This document shows positions 7,581-14,986 of a stretch of 41,619 nt of DNA, one piece after another. A model generated the notes under the pieces. It was not told the DNA's origin. It was given only the letters and a program-made list of their open reading frames with translations, and did no database searches. Both the position numbers and the translations under genes were made by a program. The DNA comes from CAYOWK01 sp964407665 (GTDB lineage: Bacteria > Pseudomonadota > Alphaproteobacteria > Caulobacterales > Hyphomonadaceae). The stretch's first letter is position 1. The number at the start of each line of letters is the position of its first letter. The DNA lies in the NCBI GenBank assembly GCA_964407665.1, contig CAYOWK010000036.1, positions 1 to 41,619 of the forward strand, in the 5' to 3' direction.

Positions 7581-7967
7581 TCAGACGCCGCCACTGTAGG
7601 CCTTCGCCAGACGTTTCGGGGCCACGGCCATCCAGCTTTGCAGCATCCACGCTTTCAGCGTGTCGCGTTCCGCCAGAATGTCATCATCGGGGCCGAAATG
7701 GGCGACGACCCAGTCATGCTGCCTGAACCAGGCTGAACCCTCCCGGACGAAGGGCAGATGGGCGACCATCCCGGCGGAAACGGGAAGCTTTACAATGATG
7801 GTCAGGGCGTCGGGCGGCTCAGCCTTGTCGCCGAAGATGCAAAAGCCCTTGCCGCGTACCCGCATGTAGCGCGTCGGCCCCCATCCGGGGACGATGTCCG
7901 TCTCCGGGAGGGAGAGGCCCCAGGCTGTGAGTTCCGCCTCGGCCTGCTGGTGCGGGGTTTGCGCCAT
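7581..7967 (-). CDS. MmcQ/YjbR family protein
   Basis: This 128-residue protein belongs to the MmcQ/YjbR (DUF419) family of small cytoplasmic proteins with a CyaY-like fold. Visible signatures are VRGKGFCIFGDK, LTIIVKLP, the AHLPFVREGSAWFRQHDWV region and the Trp-rich C-terminal helix LKAWMLQSWMAVAPKRL. The family is often described as DNA-binding, but the biological role is not established. Its stop lies 89 bp upstream of the yibQ-like gene in the same direction. The start region is divergent from a small gene at 8072. Confidence 0.85.
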   Translation of the reverse strand: MAQTPHQQAEAELTAWGLSLPETDIVPGWGPTRYMRVRGKGFCIFGDKAEPPDALTIIVKLPVSAGMVAHLPFVREGSAWFRQHDWVVAHFGPDDDILAERDTLKAWMLQSWMAVAPKRLAKAYSGGV

Positions 7968-8071
7968 AAGGGAGAGTAACGCCGCAGATGGGCGGTTGCC
8001 AGCCGGCGCATCGCGGTCGCGCAGCGGTTGAGGCAGGTTGGCGGCGCGGGGTTTGCAACGTTCTGTGAACC

Positions 8072-8185
8072 ATGACCCGACTTGTCCGCAGCACCCTGTT
8101 CGCTGTCATCCATCCGCCCCGGCCATTTGCCTGGTTCCGGGTGGAGATCGCGCTGCTTGCCGGCGCCCTGATCCTGGCGGCGTAG
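8072..8185 (+). CDS. Small hydrophobic protein of 37 residues
   Basis: This short reading frame encodes MTRLVRSTLFAVIHPPRPFA followed by a Trp-Phe-Arg segment and a hydrophobic C-terminus (EIALLAGALILAA). It could be a small membrane protein with Arg residues on the cytoplasmic side. I do not recognise a family. Support that it is expressed comes from the very strong terminator 20 bp after its stop and from the lack of any other plus-strand gene that the terminator could serve. There is no obvious ribosome binding site before the ATG, so leaderless translation or an untranslated RNA with the same terminator are alternatives. Confidence 0.5.
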   Translation: MTRLVRSTLFAVIHPPRPFAWFRVEIALLAGALILAA

Positions 8186-8204
8186 CGGGCCGGATCCATC
8201 CCAT

Positions 8205-8248
8205 AAAGCGCAACCGCCGCTGCAGATCCTGCAGCGGCGGCGCTTTCT
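8205..8248 (+). terminator. Strong intrinsic terminator after the 37-residue frame
   Basis: A perfect 12-bp stem (8214-8225 with 8229-8240) closes on a 3-nt loop. It is extended outside by AAAGCG at 8205-8210 pairing with CGCTTT at 8241-8246, leaving CAA as a bulge, and ends in TTTCT. It lies 20 bp after the 8072-8185 stop. Confidence 0.85.
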
Positions 8249-8489
8249 GCCCTGACGGGGGGGACGTGGGGGGACTAGGTCGTCAGGGCCGAAAATCCTC
8301 TGGAATGTGTCGGCGGGATGGTTGGCGCCTGTGTTGTGGAAGATAGACGCCGTTGGCCGCTTCCGGTTCCCGCGATCACGCATCCGTAACTACAAATGGC
8401 GACCCGGCGAATAAATTGGTCGGACAGGTCGGCGCCGCCACGCTGCTGCCGTCTTGGTGTGGTGAGAAGGCGGGTGCATAGGAACTCCC
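8249..8489. other. Gene-free stretch before the TerB-DnaJ gene
   Basis: No convincing gene, repeat or RNA was seen here. The reading frames that cross it have no protein-like composition. It should contain the promoter of the TerB-DnaJ gene, and an AGGAA ribosome binding site lies just before the ATG at 8490, but I could not pick a reliable promoter. Confidence 0.4.
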
Positions 8490-9197
8490 ATGAGTCTCTG
8501 GTCGCGACTGTCTCCCATGGCGCCCCGCGCATTCAACGATGGACCGGACCCGTGTTCGGACCTCGACGCATTCGTGTGCGGTCCCGATCCCAACGATGTG
8601 GATTTCACGGCGGCCGTTGTGGGTCTCGGCGCGAAGCTGGCCAAGGTGGACGGGCAGGTCACCCAGGCGGAGATGCGGGCCTTCTCGCGCATCTTCCGGG
8701 TGAAGCAGGGCGAAGAAGCGGCGATGATGCGCGTCTTCGATCTCGCCCGGCAGACCGTGCGGGGCTACGAATCCTATGCCCGCCGGATTGCGCGGCGATA
8801 CGCTGGCCGCCCCTGCCTCCTCGAGGGCGTGCTGGACGGGCTGTTCCAGATTGCGCTGGCGGACGGCGCAATGACTCAGGACGAGCTCGACTACCTCGCC
8901 AGCGTCGCCGACGCGTTCGGATTTTCCTCCACGGATTTTGCCCGCATCAAGGCCTCGCACATGGGGCAGGACGCGGACGATCCCTACGCAATTCTGGGCG
9001 TCGATCCGTCAGCGGACCTCGGGGAAATCCGTCTCGCCTACCGTCAGCTGATGCGGGAGAACCATCCGGACGCCCTTATTTCGGTGCGTTCGGCGCCAAT
9101 GGAGTTCGAGCCCGTTGCGCATGAGAAAGCGGCTGCGATCACCACGGCCTACGCACGAATCCGTGCGGAACGAGGTTTTGTCACGCGCGCCGATTGA
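8490..9197 (+). CDS. TerB-DnaJ domain protein (DjlA-like)
   Basis: The 235-residue protein joins an N-terminal TerB-like helical domain (about residues 38-155) to a C-terminal J domain (about 163-232). The TerB part shows repeated KVDGQVTQAEM and LADGAMTQDEL acidic loops. The J domain has DPYAILGVDPSA and the intact HPD tripeptide at 192-194, so it can stimulate the ATPase of DnaK. DjlA of enterobacteria has the same TerB-J order plus an N-terminal membrane segment; no such segment is present here, so this version is probably soluble. It precedes a small membrane protein gene by 51 bp and an AmpD-like amidase, all in one direction. Confidence 0.88.
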   Translation: MSLWSRLSPMAPRAFNDGPDPCSDLDAFVCGPDPNDVDFTAAVVGLGAKLAKVDGQVTQAEMRAFSRIFRVKQGEEAAMMRVFDLARQTVRGYESYARRIARRYAGRPCLLEGVLDGLFQIALADGAMTQDELDYLASVADAFGFSSTDFARIKASHMGQDADDPYAILGVDPSADLGEIRLAYRQLMRENHPDALISVRSAPMEFEPVAHEKAAAITTAYARIRAERGFVTRAD

Positions 9198-9248
9198 CTT
9201 TTCATCCACTCGCCGCACCTTTTCGTATGGAGGGTTGTGGAGCCAGAC

Positions 9249-9569
9249 ATGACAGACACCATGGAACACAACGATCCGCTTTCGCGCATCAGCGCCGGCC
9301 TGCAGAAGGCCGGCCTCTGGCTCGGCCGGGCGGGATTTGGACTGTTCCTGCTGCTGGCGGCGGGCGCGGCCCTGCTGGCCACCACCTTCATTGGCGTCCT
9401 GCTGGCGATCGCAGCCGTGTTCCTGACGCTGACCCACCGGCGCCGGATGCGGCGCAAGGCCGCTCCTGCTGCGGCTCCTTCCCAGCGCCCGTCCAGCGAG
9501 CCGGCGACGCTTGAAGCCCGCCGCACGCCGGATGGCTGGGTGATCGAGCCCGGCGCGAGCTGGCGCTGA
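9249..9569 (+). CDS. Small membrane protein
   Basis: This 106-residue protein has an acidic N-terminus, an amphipathic stretch (DPLSRISAGLQKAGLWLGR) and a long hydrophobic region around residues 33-61 that can form one long or two short membrane helices. An Arg-rich stop-transfer cluster (HRRRMRRK) and a Pro/Ala-rich cytoplasmic tail ending in DGWVIEPGASWR follow. I do not recognise the family. The ATG at 9249 has GGAG 6 bp upstream, which decides against the GTG at 9237. It lies between the TerB-DnaJ and amidase genes and may be co-transcribed with them. Confidence 0.72.
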   Translation: MTDTMEHNDPLSRISAGLQKAGLWLGRAGFGLFLLLAAGAALLATTFIGVLLAIAAVFLTLTHRRRMRRKAAPAAAPSQRPSSEPATLEARRTPDGWVIEPGASWR

Positions 9570-9615
9570 CACGTCCGGGCTTTCCCGACAGCGCGAGACG
9601 TCCCACAGTCGGCGC

Positions 9616-10344
9616 ATGTTGAACTGCACTGAAACCCCGTCGCCCAACTTCAACGACCGGCTGTATCCGCTCGACATGCTGGTGCTGCACTATACCGGCA
9701 TGAAGGATGGGCCCACCGCGCTGGCGCGGATGCGGGACCCGGCCAGCGAGGTCTCCGCCCACTACATGGTCGAGGAGGACGGGACCGTGTTCCGGCTGGT
9801 GCCTGAGGAGATGCGCGCATGGCACGCCGGGCGCAGCCGGTGGCAGGGCGACGGCGATCTGAATTCACGCTCCATCGGGGTCGAGATCGTCAATGGCGGG
9901 CATGATTTCGGGCTGCCGGCCTATCCGGATGTCCAGATCGAGGCGGTGATCGATCTGTGCCGGGGCATACTCTCGCGCTGGCCCATTCCCCAGACGCGGA
10001 TCGTGGCGCACTCCGACATTGCGCCGGCGCGCAAGGATGATCCGGGGGAGCATTTTCCGTGGGCGCGGCTGGCGGAAGCCGGCGTGGGGCTATGGCCGGC
10101 GGCCATCAGCGAGTCCGCGGACGGGCCGGGCCAGCTGGCGGACGATCTGCGCATGATCGGCTACGCGATCGATCCGGTCGAGGGCTGGAATCCGCCCACG
10201 CTCGAACAGTCGATCCGGGCCTTCCAGCGCCGCTGGCGGCCATCGTCCGTGAACGGCGTGGCGGACGCCGAAACGCGCGCCACCGTGTCTGCGGTGGCGG
10301 CGCTGTCGCGTGCGATTAAAGGAGGCGGGAGCCTTACGGCTTGA
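9616..10344 (+). CDS. N-acetylmuramoyl-L-alanine amidase with peptidoglycan-binding domain (AmpD-like)
   Basis: This 242-residue protein has an amidase_2 domain (residues 15-150) and a C-terminal peptidoglycan-binding type 1 domain (about 165-235, with RAFQRRWRP and NGVADAETRATV). The zinc and catalytic residues of the AmpD fold are visible: His25 in LVLHYTG, Glu90 in SIGVEIVN, His132 in VAHSDIAPARK and Asp142 in DDPG. Such enzymes cut the amide bond between N-acetylmuramic acid and L-Ala. No signal peptide is present, so a role in cytoplasmic recycling of anhydromuropeptides is likely, although AmiD-like enzymes of similar layout are periplasmic. It overlaps the convergent cytochrome gene by 11 bp. 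Confidence 0.9.
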   Translation: MLNCTETPSPNFNDRLYPLDMLVLHYTGMKDGPTALARMRDPASEVSAHYMVEEDGTVFRLVPEEMRAWHAGRSRWQGDGDLNSRSIGVEIVNGGHDFGLPAYPDVQIEAVIDLCRGILSRWPIPQTRIVAHSDIAPARKDDPGEHFPWARLAEAGVGLWPAAISESADGPGQLADDLRMIGYAIDPVEGWNPPTLEQSIRAFQRRWRPSSVNGVADAETRATVSAVAALSRAIKGGGSLTA

Positions 10345-10645
10345 CCGCCGGGAGGCCGTCCTGGGCCGGCAGGGGCTTCTTGGTGATATAAGCAGCGATG
10401 TCGCGGATGTTCTCGGCCGAGATGCCGCCCGCCATCGGCGCCATGGTGCCCGTGGTCAGTTTTTCGACGACGGCCGCGGGCTCGAGCGTGGCAAGTTTGT
10501 CCATCATGGGCGCGCCGCCCATGCCTGTGCCGTGGCACATGTTGCAGCGGGCGTCGAAGACACCCTTGCCGTCAGCGCCATCGGCCAGAGCGGCCGGGGC
10601 GGCAGCCAGTACGAGACCGGCCAAAGCAACAAGCTTGATACGCAT
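10334..10645 (-). CDS. Small periplasmic class I cytochrome c
   Basis: The 103-residue precursor has a Sec signal (MRIKLVALAGLVLAAAPAAL then ADG) and a single haem site CNMCHG at 34-38. The axial methionine is Met68 or Met71 in TMAPMAGGIS. The C-terminal helix ENIRDIAAYI is typical of cytochrome c5/c555-like electron carriers. It would shuttle electrons in the periplasm to an oxidase or reductase that is not in this window. The ATG at 10645 follows a GGAGGGA ribosome binding site on the minus strand, which decides against the longer frame starting at 10675. It is transcribed divergently from rnpB. Confidence 0.9.
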   Translation of the reverse strand: MRIKLVALAGLVLAAAPAALADGADGKGVFDARCNMCHGTGMGGAPMMDKLATLEPAAVVEKLTTGTMAPMAGGISAENIRDIAAYITKKPLPAQDGLPAVKP

Positions 10646-10780
10646 CAAATCCCTCCAGATGACCCGCTGGTACATAAATCGGCGAACATGAATGCGCCAT
10701 GACTAAACTCAGCCTCTCTTAACTCTGGGCAGGGGGCGATCCGTCGCGCCTGTGTGCTTTCGTCTGGCGTGATCCTGCAC

Positions 10781-10786
10781 TATGAA
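10781..10786 (+). promoter_or_regulatory. Candidate -10 element of rnpB
   Basis: TATGAA lies 6 bp before the first base of the P1 helix of RNase P RNA, the right distance for a sigma-70 -10 element. The -35 region around 10758-10763 is not convincing, so this is tentative. Confidence 0.3.
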
Positions 10787-10792
10787 CAGGAA

Positions 10793-11204
<412 letters not shown>

Positions 11205-11269
11205 CTCGACCTGTAAGCGGCATCGCCCTGAAAGACGCCGGTTTTCCCCGGAATCTCTGAGGATTTTCC

Positions 11270-11289
11270 GCGCGTGCGCCGCGCTTTTT
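11270..11289 (+). terminator. Intrinsic terminator of rnpB
   Basis: GCGCG (11270-11274) pairs with CGCGC (11280-11284) across a 5-nt loop and is followed by five T residues (11285-11289). It lies 66 bp after the mature rnpB end and separates rnpB from the dcw leader. Confidence 0.7.
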
Positions 11290-11316
11290 CACCAATTATT
11301 CACCAAGTTATTCACA
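11285..11316 (+). promoter_or_regulatory. Three tandem DnaA-box-like sequences upstream of mraZ
   Basis: TTTTTCACC (11285-11293), TTATTCACC (11296-11304) and TTATTCACA (11308-11316) lie on the same strand with starts 11 and 12 bp apart. The third is an exact match to the DnaA consensus TTATNCACA and the others differ only in the last base. The phasing places them on about one face of the helix. They lie about 195 bp before mraZ, so DnaA could control the dcw operon. Confidence 0.55.
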
Positions 11317-11397
11317 AATGCAGATGCCCCGAATCCGGGAATATGCTTGTTATGTTCTCTGATTATTCTGGCCTTCAACTAGTTAATGGCCATCTGG

Positions 11398-11432
11398 TCC
11401 CGTTGTTTCCCATAGGGTCCCATGGTATCCCC
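11398..11432 (-). promoter_or_regulatory. MraZ operator: four boxes at 10-bp spacing
   Basis: On the minus strand the pentamers GGGGA (11432-11428), TGGGA (11422-11418), TGGGA (11412-11408) and CGGGA (11402-11398) repeat with exact 5-bp spacers. This matches the known MraZ target, TGGGN direct repeats with 5-bp spacers, by which MraZ represses its own dcw operon. The array is 77 bp before the mraZ start. The boxes point against the direction of transcription. Confidence 0.8.
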
Positions 11433-11509
11433 CGGAAATCGCTGCGCGTAGGGGCTTACCGCAGTGAGATCGCAGCCCGGGCTACGGGCGTCGTGCGGGC
11501 TGTAGGGGC

Positions 11510-11974
11510 ATGTTTCTCTCCACTCACGAGAGCGGAATCGACGCCAAGAAGCGGGTCTCGATTCCAGCCTCTTTCCGGAAGGCCCTTGGAGGCGAAGACG
11601 CCGTGTTCATCTGGCCGTCCATGGACAAGCGCTGCCTTGAGGGCGGCGGAGCCGTGCTGGTGAGCCGCTTCCAGCGCGCCATCGGCCGGCTGAAGCCGCT
11701 CGATCCGCGCCGGGAGGCTCTCTCCTACGCAATCTTCGGCCGTGGCCGGCATTGCCGCTTCGATGACGGCGGCCGGATTGTCCTCGATGCCGACTTTCTA
11801 GAATTCGCCGGGATTTCCGAGCGCGCCCGCTTCGTGGGGCTGGGCGACCGATTCCAGATCTGGTCGCCGGACGCCCACCAGCCGCGCGCGGACGAACTGC
11901 TCGGATTGGCGCTGGCCAGCGCCGACCTGCTCGATCCGTTCGAGGAAGACTACACTGCGGTGGCCGCCCAATGA
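11510..11974 (+). CDS. mraZ: Transcriptional regulator MraZ
   Basis: The 154-residue protein has two AbrB/MraZ-type half-domains: GIDAKKRVSIPASFRKAL near residues 9-26 and FDDGGRIVLDADFLEFAGI near 83-101. Each carries the conserved D-x-x-x/G-R core. MraZ forms a ring-shaped oligomer that binds direct repeats upstream of its own gene and damps expression of the dcw operon. The ATG at 11510 has AGGGG upstream, and the operator described at 11398-11432 is its presumed binding site. Its stop overlaps the rsmH start (ATGA), so it is the first gene of the long operon. Confidence 0.95.
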   Translation: MFLSTHESGIDAKKRVSIPASFRKALGGEDAVFIWPSMDKRCLEGGGAVLVSRFQRAIGRLKPLDPRREALSYAIFGRGRHCRFDDGGRIVLDADFLEFAGISERARFVGLGDRFQIWSPDAHQPRADELLGLALASADLLDPFEEDYTAVAAQ

Positions 11975-12966
11975 GCCACGTTCCGGTCCTGATCGGCAAG
12001 GTGATCGAGGCCCTCGCTCCGGCGAAGGGCGAGATCATCGTTGACGGGACCTATGGCGGCGGCGGCTACACCCGTGCGGTTCTTGCGGTCGCCGACTGCA
12101 AGGTGATCGCCGTTGACCGCGATCCGACCGCCATGGAGCGCGCATGGGCGCACGCCGGCAAGGACGCGCGCATCAAGCCCGCCCCGGGCCGTTTCGGCGA
12201 GATCGACGCCATCGTGCACGCCGCCGGCCATGACGGGGTCGATGGAGTGATGCTGGATCTCGGCGTGTCGTCCTTCCAGATCGACGAGGCCGAACGCGGC
12301 TTCTCGTTCATGCGTGAGGGGCCGCTCGACATGCGCATGGAGATGCGGGGGATGTCTGCGGCGGACGCCGTGAACGAGCTCTCCGAGGCCGAGCTGGCCG
12401 ACATCTTCCACTTCCTCGGCGAAGAGCCCGCGGCGCGCCGGATTGCGCGCTCGCTCGTCGCGCGCCGCAAGGAACAGCCTTTCGCTGATACGCTGGACCT
12501 GGCCGCCTTCATCGAGAAGGTCCTCGGCGGGCGTCAGGGCAAGCGCACGCATCCGGCGACGCGCGCCTTCCAGGCGCTGCGCATGTATGTGAACGACGAG
12601 GCGGGCGAGCTGATGCGGGCGCTGACCGGCGCCGAGCGGGCCCTGAAACCGGGCGGCCGTCTGGTCGTCGTCACCTTCCATTCCATCGAGGACAGGATCG
12701 TGAAGACGTTCCTGCGGCAGCGGTCGGGCGACGTTCCCTCGCCCTCCCGCCATCTGCCGGGCGCCATCAAAGGCCTCGACCCGACGTTCGAGGTGCTGGA
12801 GCGCAAGGCTGCAGAACCTTCGGAAGACGAAACCGAAGCCAACCCGCGTGCGCGTTCGGCGCGCCTGCGCTGGGCCATCCGGACAAGCGCCGAGCCATGG
12901 CCGGATACGCCCGCAAAGGGCGCCCGCCTGCCAGCCCCCAGACTTGCAGAAGGAGCCGCGAGATGA
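11971..12966 (+). CDS. rsmH: 16S rRNA (cytosine-1402-N4) methyltransferase
   Basis: This 331-residue enzyme (MraW) uses S-adenosylmethionine to methylate N4 of C1402 in the 30S decoding centre. Its start HVPVLIGKVIEALAP is typical. The SAM-binding loop is DGTYGGGGYTRAVL, and further signatures are MLDLGVSSFQIDEAERGFSF, the DMRMEM segment, HPATRAFQALRMYVN and GGRLVVVTFHSIEDRIVK. The C-terminal extension after about residue 300 is Pro/Ala-rich and variable in the family. Its ATG overlaps the mraZ stop and its TGA overlaps the ftsL start, which is the usual second place in dcw clusters. Confidence 0.96.
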   Translation: MSHVPVLIGKVIEALAPAKGEIIVDGTYGGGGYTRAVLAVADCKVIAVDRDPTAMERAWAHAGKDARIKPAPGRFGEIDAIVHAAGHDGVDGVMLDLGVSSFQIDEAERGFSFMREGPLDMRMEMRGMSAADAVNELSEAELADIFHFLGEEPAARRIARSLVARRKEQPFADTLDLAAFIEKVLGGRQGKRTHPATRAFQALRMYVNDEAGELMRALTGAERALKPGGRLVVVTFHSIEDRIVKTFLRQRSGDVPSPSRHLPGAIKGLDPTFEVLERKAAEPSEDETEANPRARSARLRWAIRTSAEPWPDTPAKGARLPAPRLAEGAAR

Positions 12967-13340
12967 TGCGAATGGCAATCGTCGGCGGACTGGTGATCGC
13001 GGGTCTTGCGGTCGGGGTCTATCGCGCCAAGCTCGGGGCTGAGACCACCGAGAAGCGGATCGACATCATCCGCGCTGACATCACCGAAGCCGAACAGCAG
13101 ATCAACGTGCTGAAGGCGGAGGAGGCCTACCTTTCCCGGCCGGAGCGGATCGGTCCGCTGGCGCGCGAAAAGGCAGGTCTGGCGCCCACGGCGCCCAACC
13201 AGTTCACCGCGCCTGAGATGATCTCGCGCAGACTTGGCGAGGAGCGCAGCCTTGCGCCGGTCGCCGACGCAGACGCCGGCGCTGCAGCCAGCCCCGCAGA
13301 TGGCGACCAGCCAGTGGTGGAGCGCCCGCCGGTCCCATGA
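12963..13340 (+). CDS. ftsL: Cell division protein FtsL
   Basis: The 125-residue product has the FtsL layout: a short cytoplasmic head, one membrane helix (about residues 4-20, IVGGLVIAGLAVGVY), then a periplasmic coiled coil (TTEKRIDIIRADITEAEQQI, LKAEEAYLSRPERI) and a disordered tail. Together with FtsQ and a FtsB-type partner it activates the FtsWI septal synthase. FtsL is poorly conserved; the call rests on topology and position between rsmH and ftsI. I chose the ATG at 12963, which overlaps the rsmH stop and has AAGGAG 7 bp upstream. A second ATG follows at 12966. The PERIGPLAREKAGL motif at the coil end is conserved in alphaproteobacterial FtsL. Confidence 0.88.
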   Translation: MMRMAIVGGLVIAGLAVGVYRAKLGAETTEKRIDIIRADITEAEQQINVLKAEEAYLSRPERIGPLAREKAGLAPTAPNQFTAPEMISRRLGEERSLAPVADADAGAAASPADGDQPVVERPPVP

Positions 13341-14986
13341 TTTCGCTCCCTGCCACGCCAGAGGATTGGGGACGCGTCCGGGCGATCGCTGTTGCGGTTG
13401 TCCTGGGCGCGGTCTTCACGGTCATCGTCGGCCGGTCCGCGCAGATTGCGCTGGCCGGGTCGGTGGACCGCACTCTCAGCGCTGGCGCGGTGGAGCAGGT
13501 TCGGCGGTCGGACATTCTCGACCGCAACGGTGATCTGCTGGCGACGACCCTGCCGTCGTGGTCGCTGTCGGCGGACCCCAGGGCGGTCTGGGATCCCGAG
13601 GAGGCCGCCATGCGGCTCTCCGAAGTCCTGCCGGACGTCAACGTGGCCGACCTGCAGGCGAAGCTGTCGGACCAGAGCCGTCATTTCGTCTGGGTGCGGC
13701 GCGGCCTTACGCCCCGCCAGAAGGAGGCCGTGTTCAATCTCGGTCTCGAAGGCGTCTGGTTCGAGGAGGAGGCGCGGCGCGTCTATCCCGGCGGGCGGCT
13801 GGCAGGGCATGTGCTGGGCTTCACCGATGTGGACGGGAAGGGGGTCGAGGGCGTCGAGCATGCGTTCGAGGCCCGGCTCGCAGAAGGCGGCGAGCCCCTG
13901 CGCCTGACCATCGATGCGGGCGTCCAGTTTGCACTCGAGGACGAGATCGAGCAGGCGACCGCCCTGTTCGACATGAAGGGCGGCGCCGGCGTCGTACTCG
14001 ACGCCCGGACCGGCGCGCTTCGGGCTGTCGCCTCATGGCCCTTCGTCGATCCAAATCTGCCCGGAGCAAGCGAGGCTGACGCTCGGCTCAACCGCGCGCT
14101 CGGAGCCGTCTACGAGCTGGGCTCCATCTACAAGCCCCTGACAATCGCAGCGGCGATCGACGCAGGCGTCCTGCAGCCCTCGGACACCTTCGATGTGTCC
14201 ACGCCCCTGGCGGTCGGCAGCGTCCGCGTGAAGGACCTCCATCCCTTGCCGAGCGCGACCGCCGTGACGCCGGCGGACATCCTTGCCTACTCTTCCAATA
14301 TCGGCACCGCGCTGATAGGTCAGCGTCTGGGGTCCGAGCGGCTGCACGACTTCCTCGCGAAGGCCTGGCTGCTGGAGCGTCCTGTCTTTGACGGGCCGTC
14401 CATTGCCGCCCCACTACCGCCAAAGGACTGGAGCGAGATCACGGCCGCCACGGTCTCGTACGGTCACGGCATCGCCGTGTCTCCGCTGGCGTTCGCGTCA
14501 AGCTTCACGATCTTCGGACACGGAGGGGCGTACCTCTCTCCGGTCCTGCTTGAGGATGCGGTTCCCGAAGAGCCGTCGACGACGCAGGTTGTATCGCCGG
14601 ATACCGCCGCAATGGTCCTGTCCATGATGCGGGAAGTGGTTACGCGGGGATCCGGGTCTCTGGCAGAGGCGCCGGGCTACGAAGTCGCGGGAAAGACAGG
14701 CACGGCCGAGAAGGCCGGCCCTGGCGGATATGATCCTGACCATAATATCACGTCGTTTGCTGCCGTGTTTCCAGCCTCCCGCCCTGAATTTGTCGTCTTG
14801 ATCGTACTGGATGACGCCCAGCCCAGAACAGGCTCACAGCGGACCGCGTCCCATACGTCGGCAGCCATCGTCGGACGGCTCATCGCGCGGATTGCGCCGA
14901 TGCTCGACGTGAAGCCCGTTCTTGGCGCACAGGAAGTGGCGGCGCCTGCTGGCGGCCCCGCCGAGACAGACGCGAGGACGCTGTGA
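13337..14986 (+). CDS. ftsI: Penicillin-binding protein 3, septal transpeptidase FtsI
   Basis: This 549-residue class B penicillin-binding protein crosslinks septal peptidoglycan in the periplasm together with FtsW. An N-terminal membrane anchor lies at about residues 14-33. A pedestal domain follows, with RSDILDRNGDLLAT and YPGGRLAGHVLGF. The transpeptidase domain has Ser263-x-x-Lys266 (LGSIYKP), S319-S-N321 and K453-T-G455, so all three active-site motifs are intact. The P-to-L change before the catalytic Ser (YELGS rather than YEPGS) is also common in alphaproteobacterial relatives. It overlaps ftsL (ATGA) and murE (GTGA). Confidence 0.96.
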   Translation: MISLPATPEDWGRVRAIAVAVVLGAVFTVIVGRSAQIALAGSVDRTLSAGAVEQVRRSDILDRNGDLLATTLPSWSLSADPRAVWDPEEAAMRLSEVLPDVNVADLQAKLSDQSRHFVWVRRGLTPRQKEAVFNLGLEGVWFEEEARRVYPGGRLAGHVLGFTDVDGKGVEGVEHAFEARLAEGGEPLRLTIDAGVQFALEDEIEQATALFDMKGGAGVVLDARTGALRAVASWPFVDPNLPGASEADARLNRALGAVYELGSIYKPLTIAAAIDAGVLQPSDTFDVSTPLAVGSVRVKDLHPLPSATAVTPADILAYSSNIGTALIGQRLGSERLHDFLAKAWLLERPVFDGPSIAAPLPPKDWSEITAATVSYGHGIAVSPLAFASSFTIFGHGGAYLSPVLLEDAVPEEPSTTQVVSPDTAAMVLSMMREVVTRGSGSLAEAPGYEVAGKTGTAEKAGPGGYDPDHNITSFAAVFPASRPEFVVLIVLDDAQPRTGSQRTASHTSAAIVGRLIARIAPMLDVKPVLGAQEVAAPAGGPAETDARTL

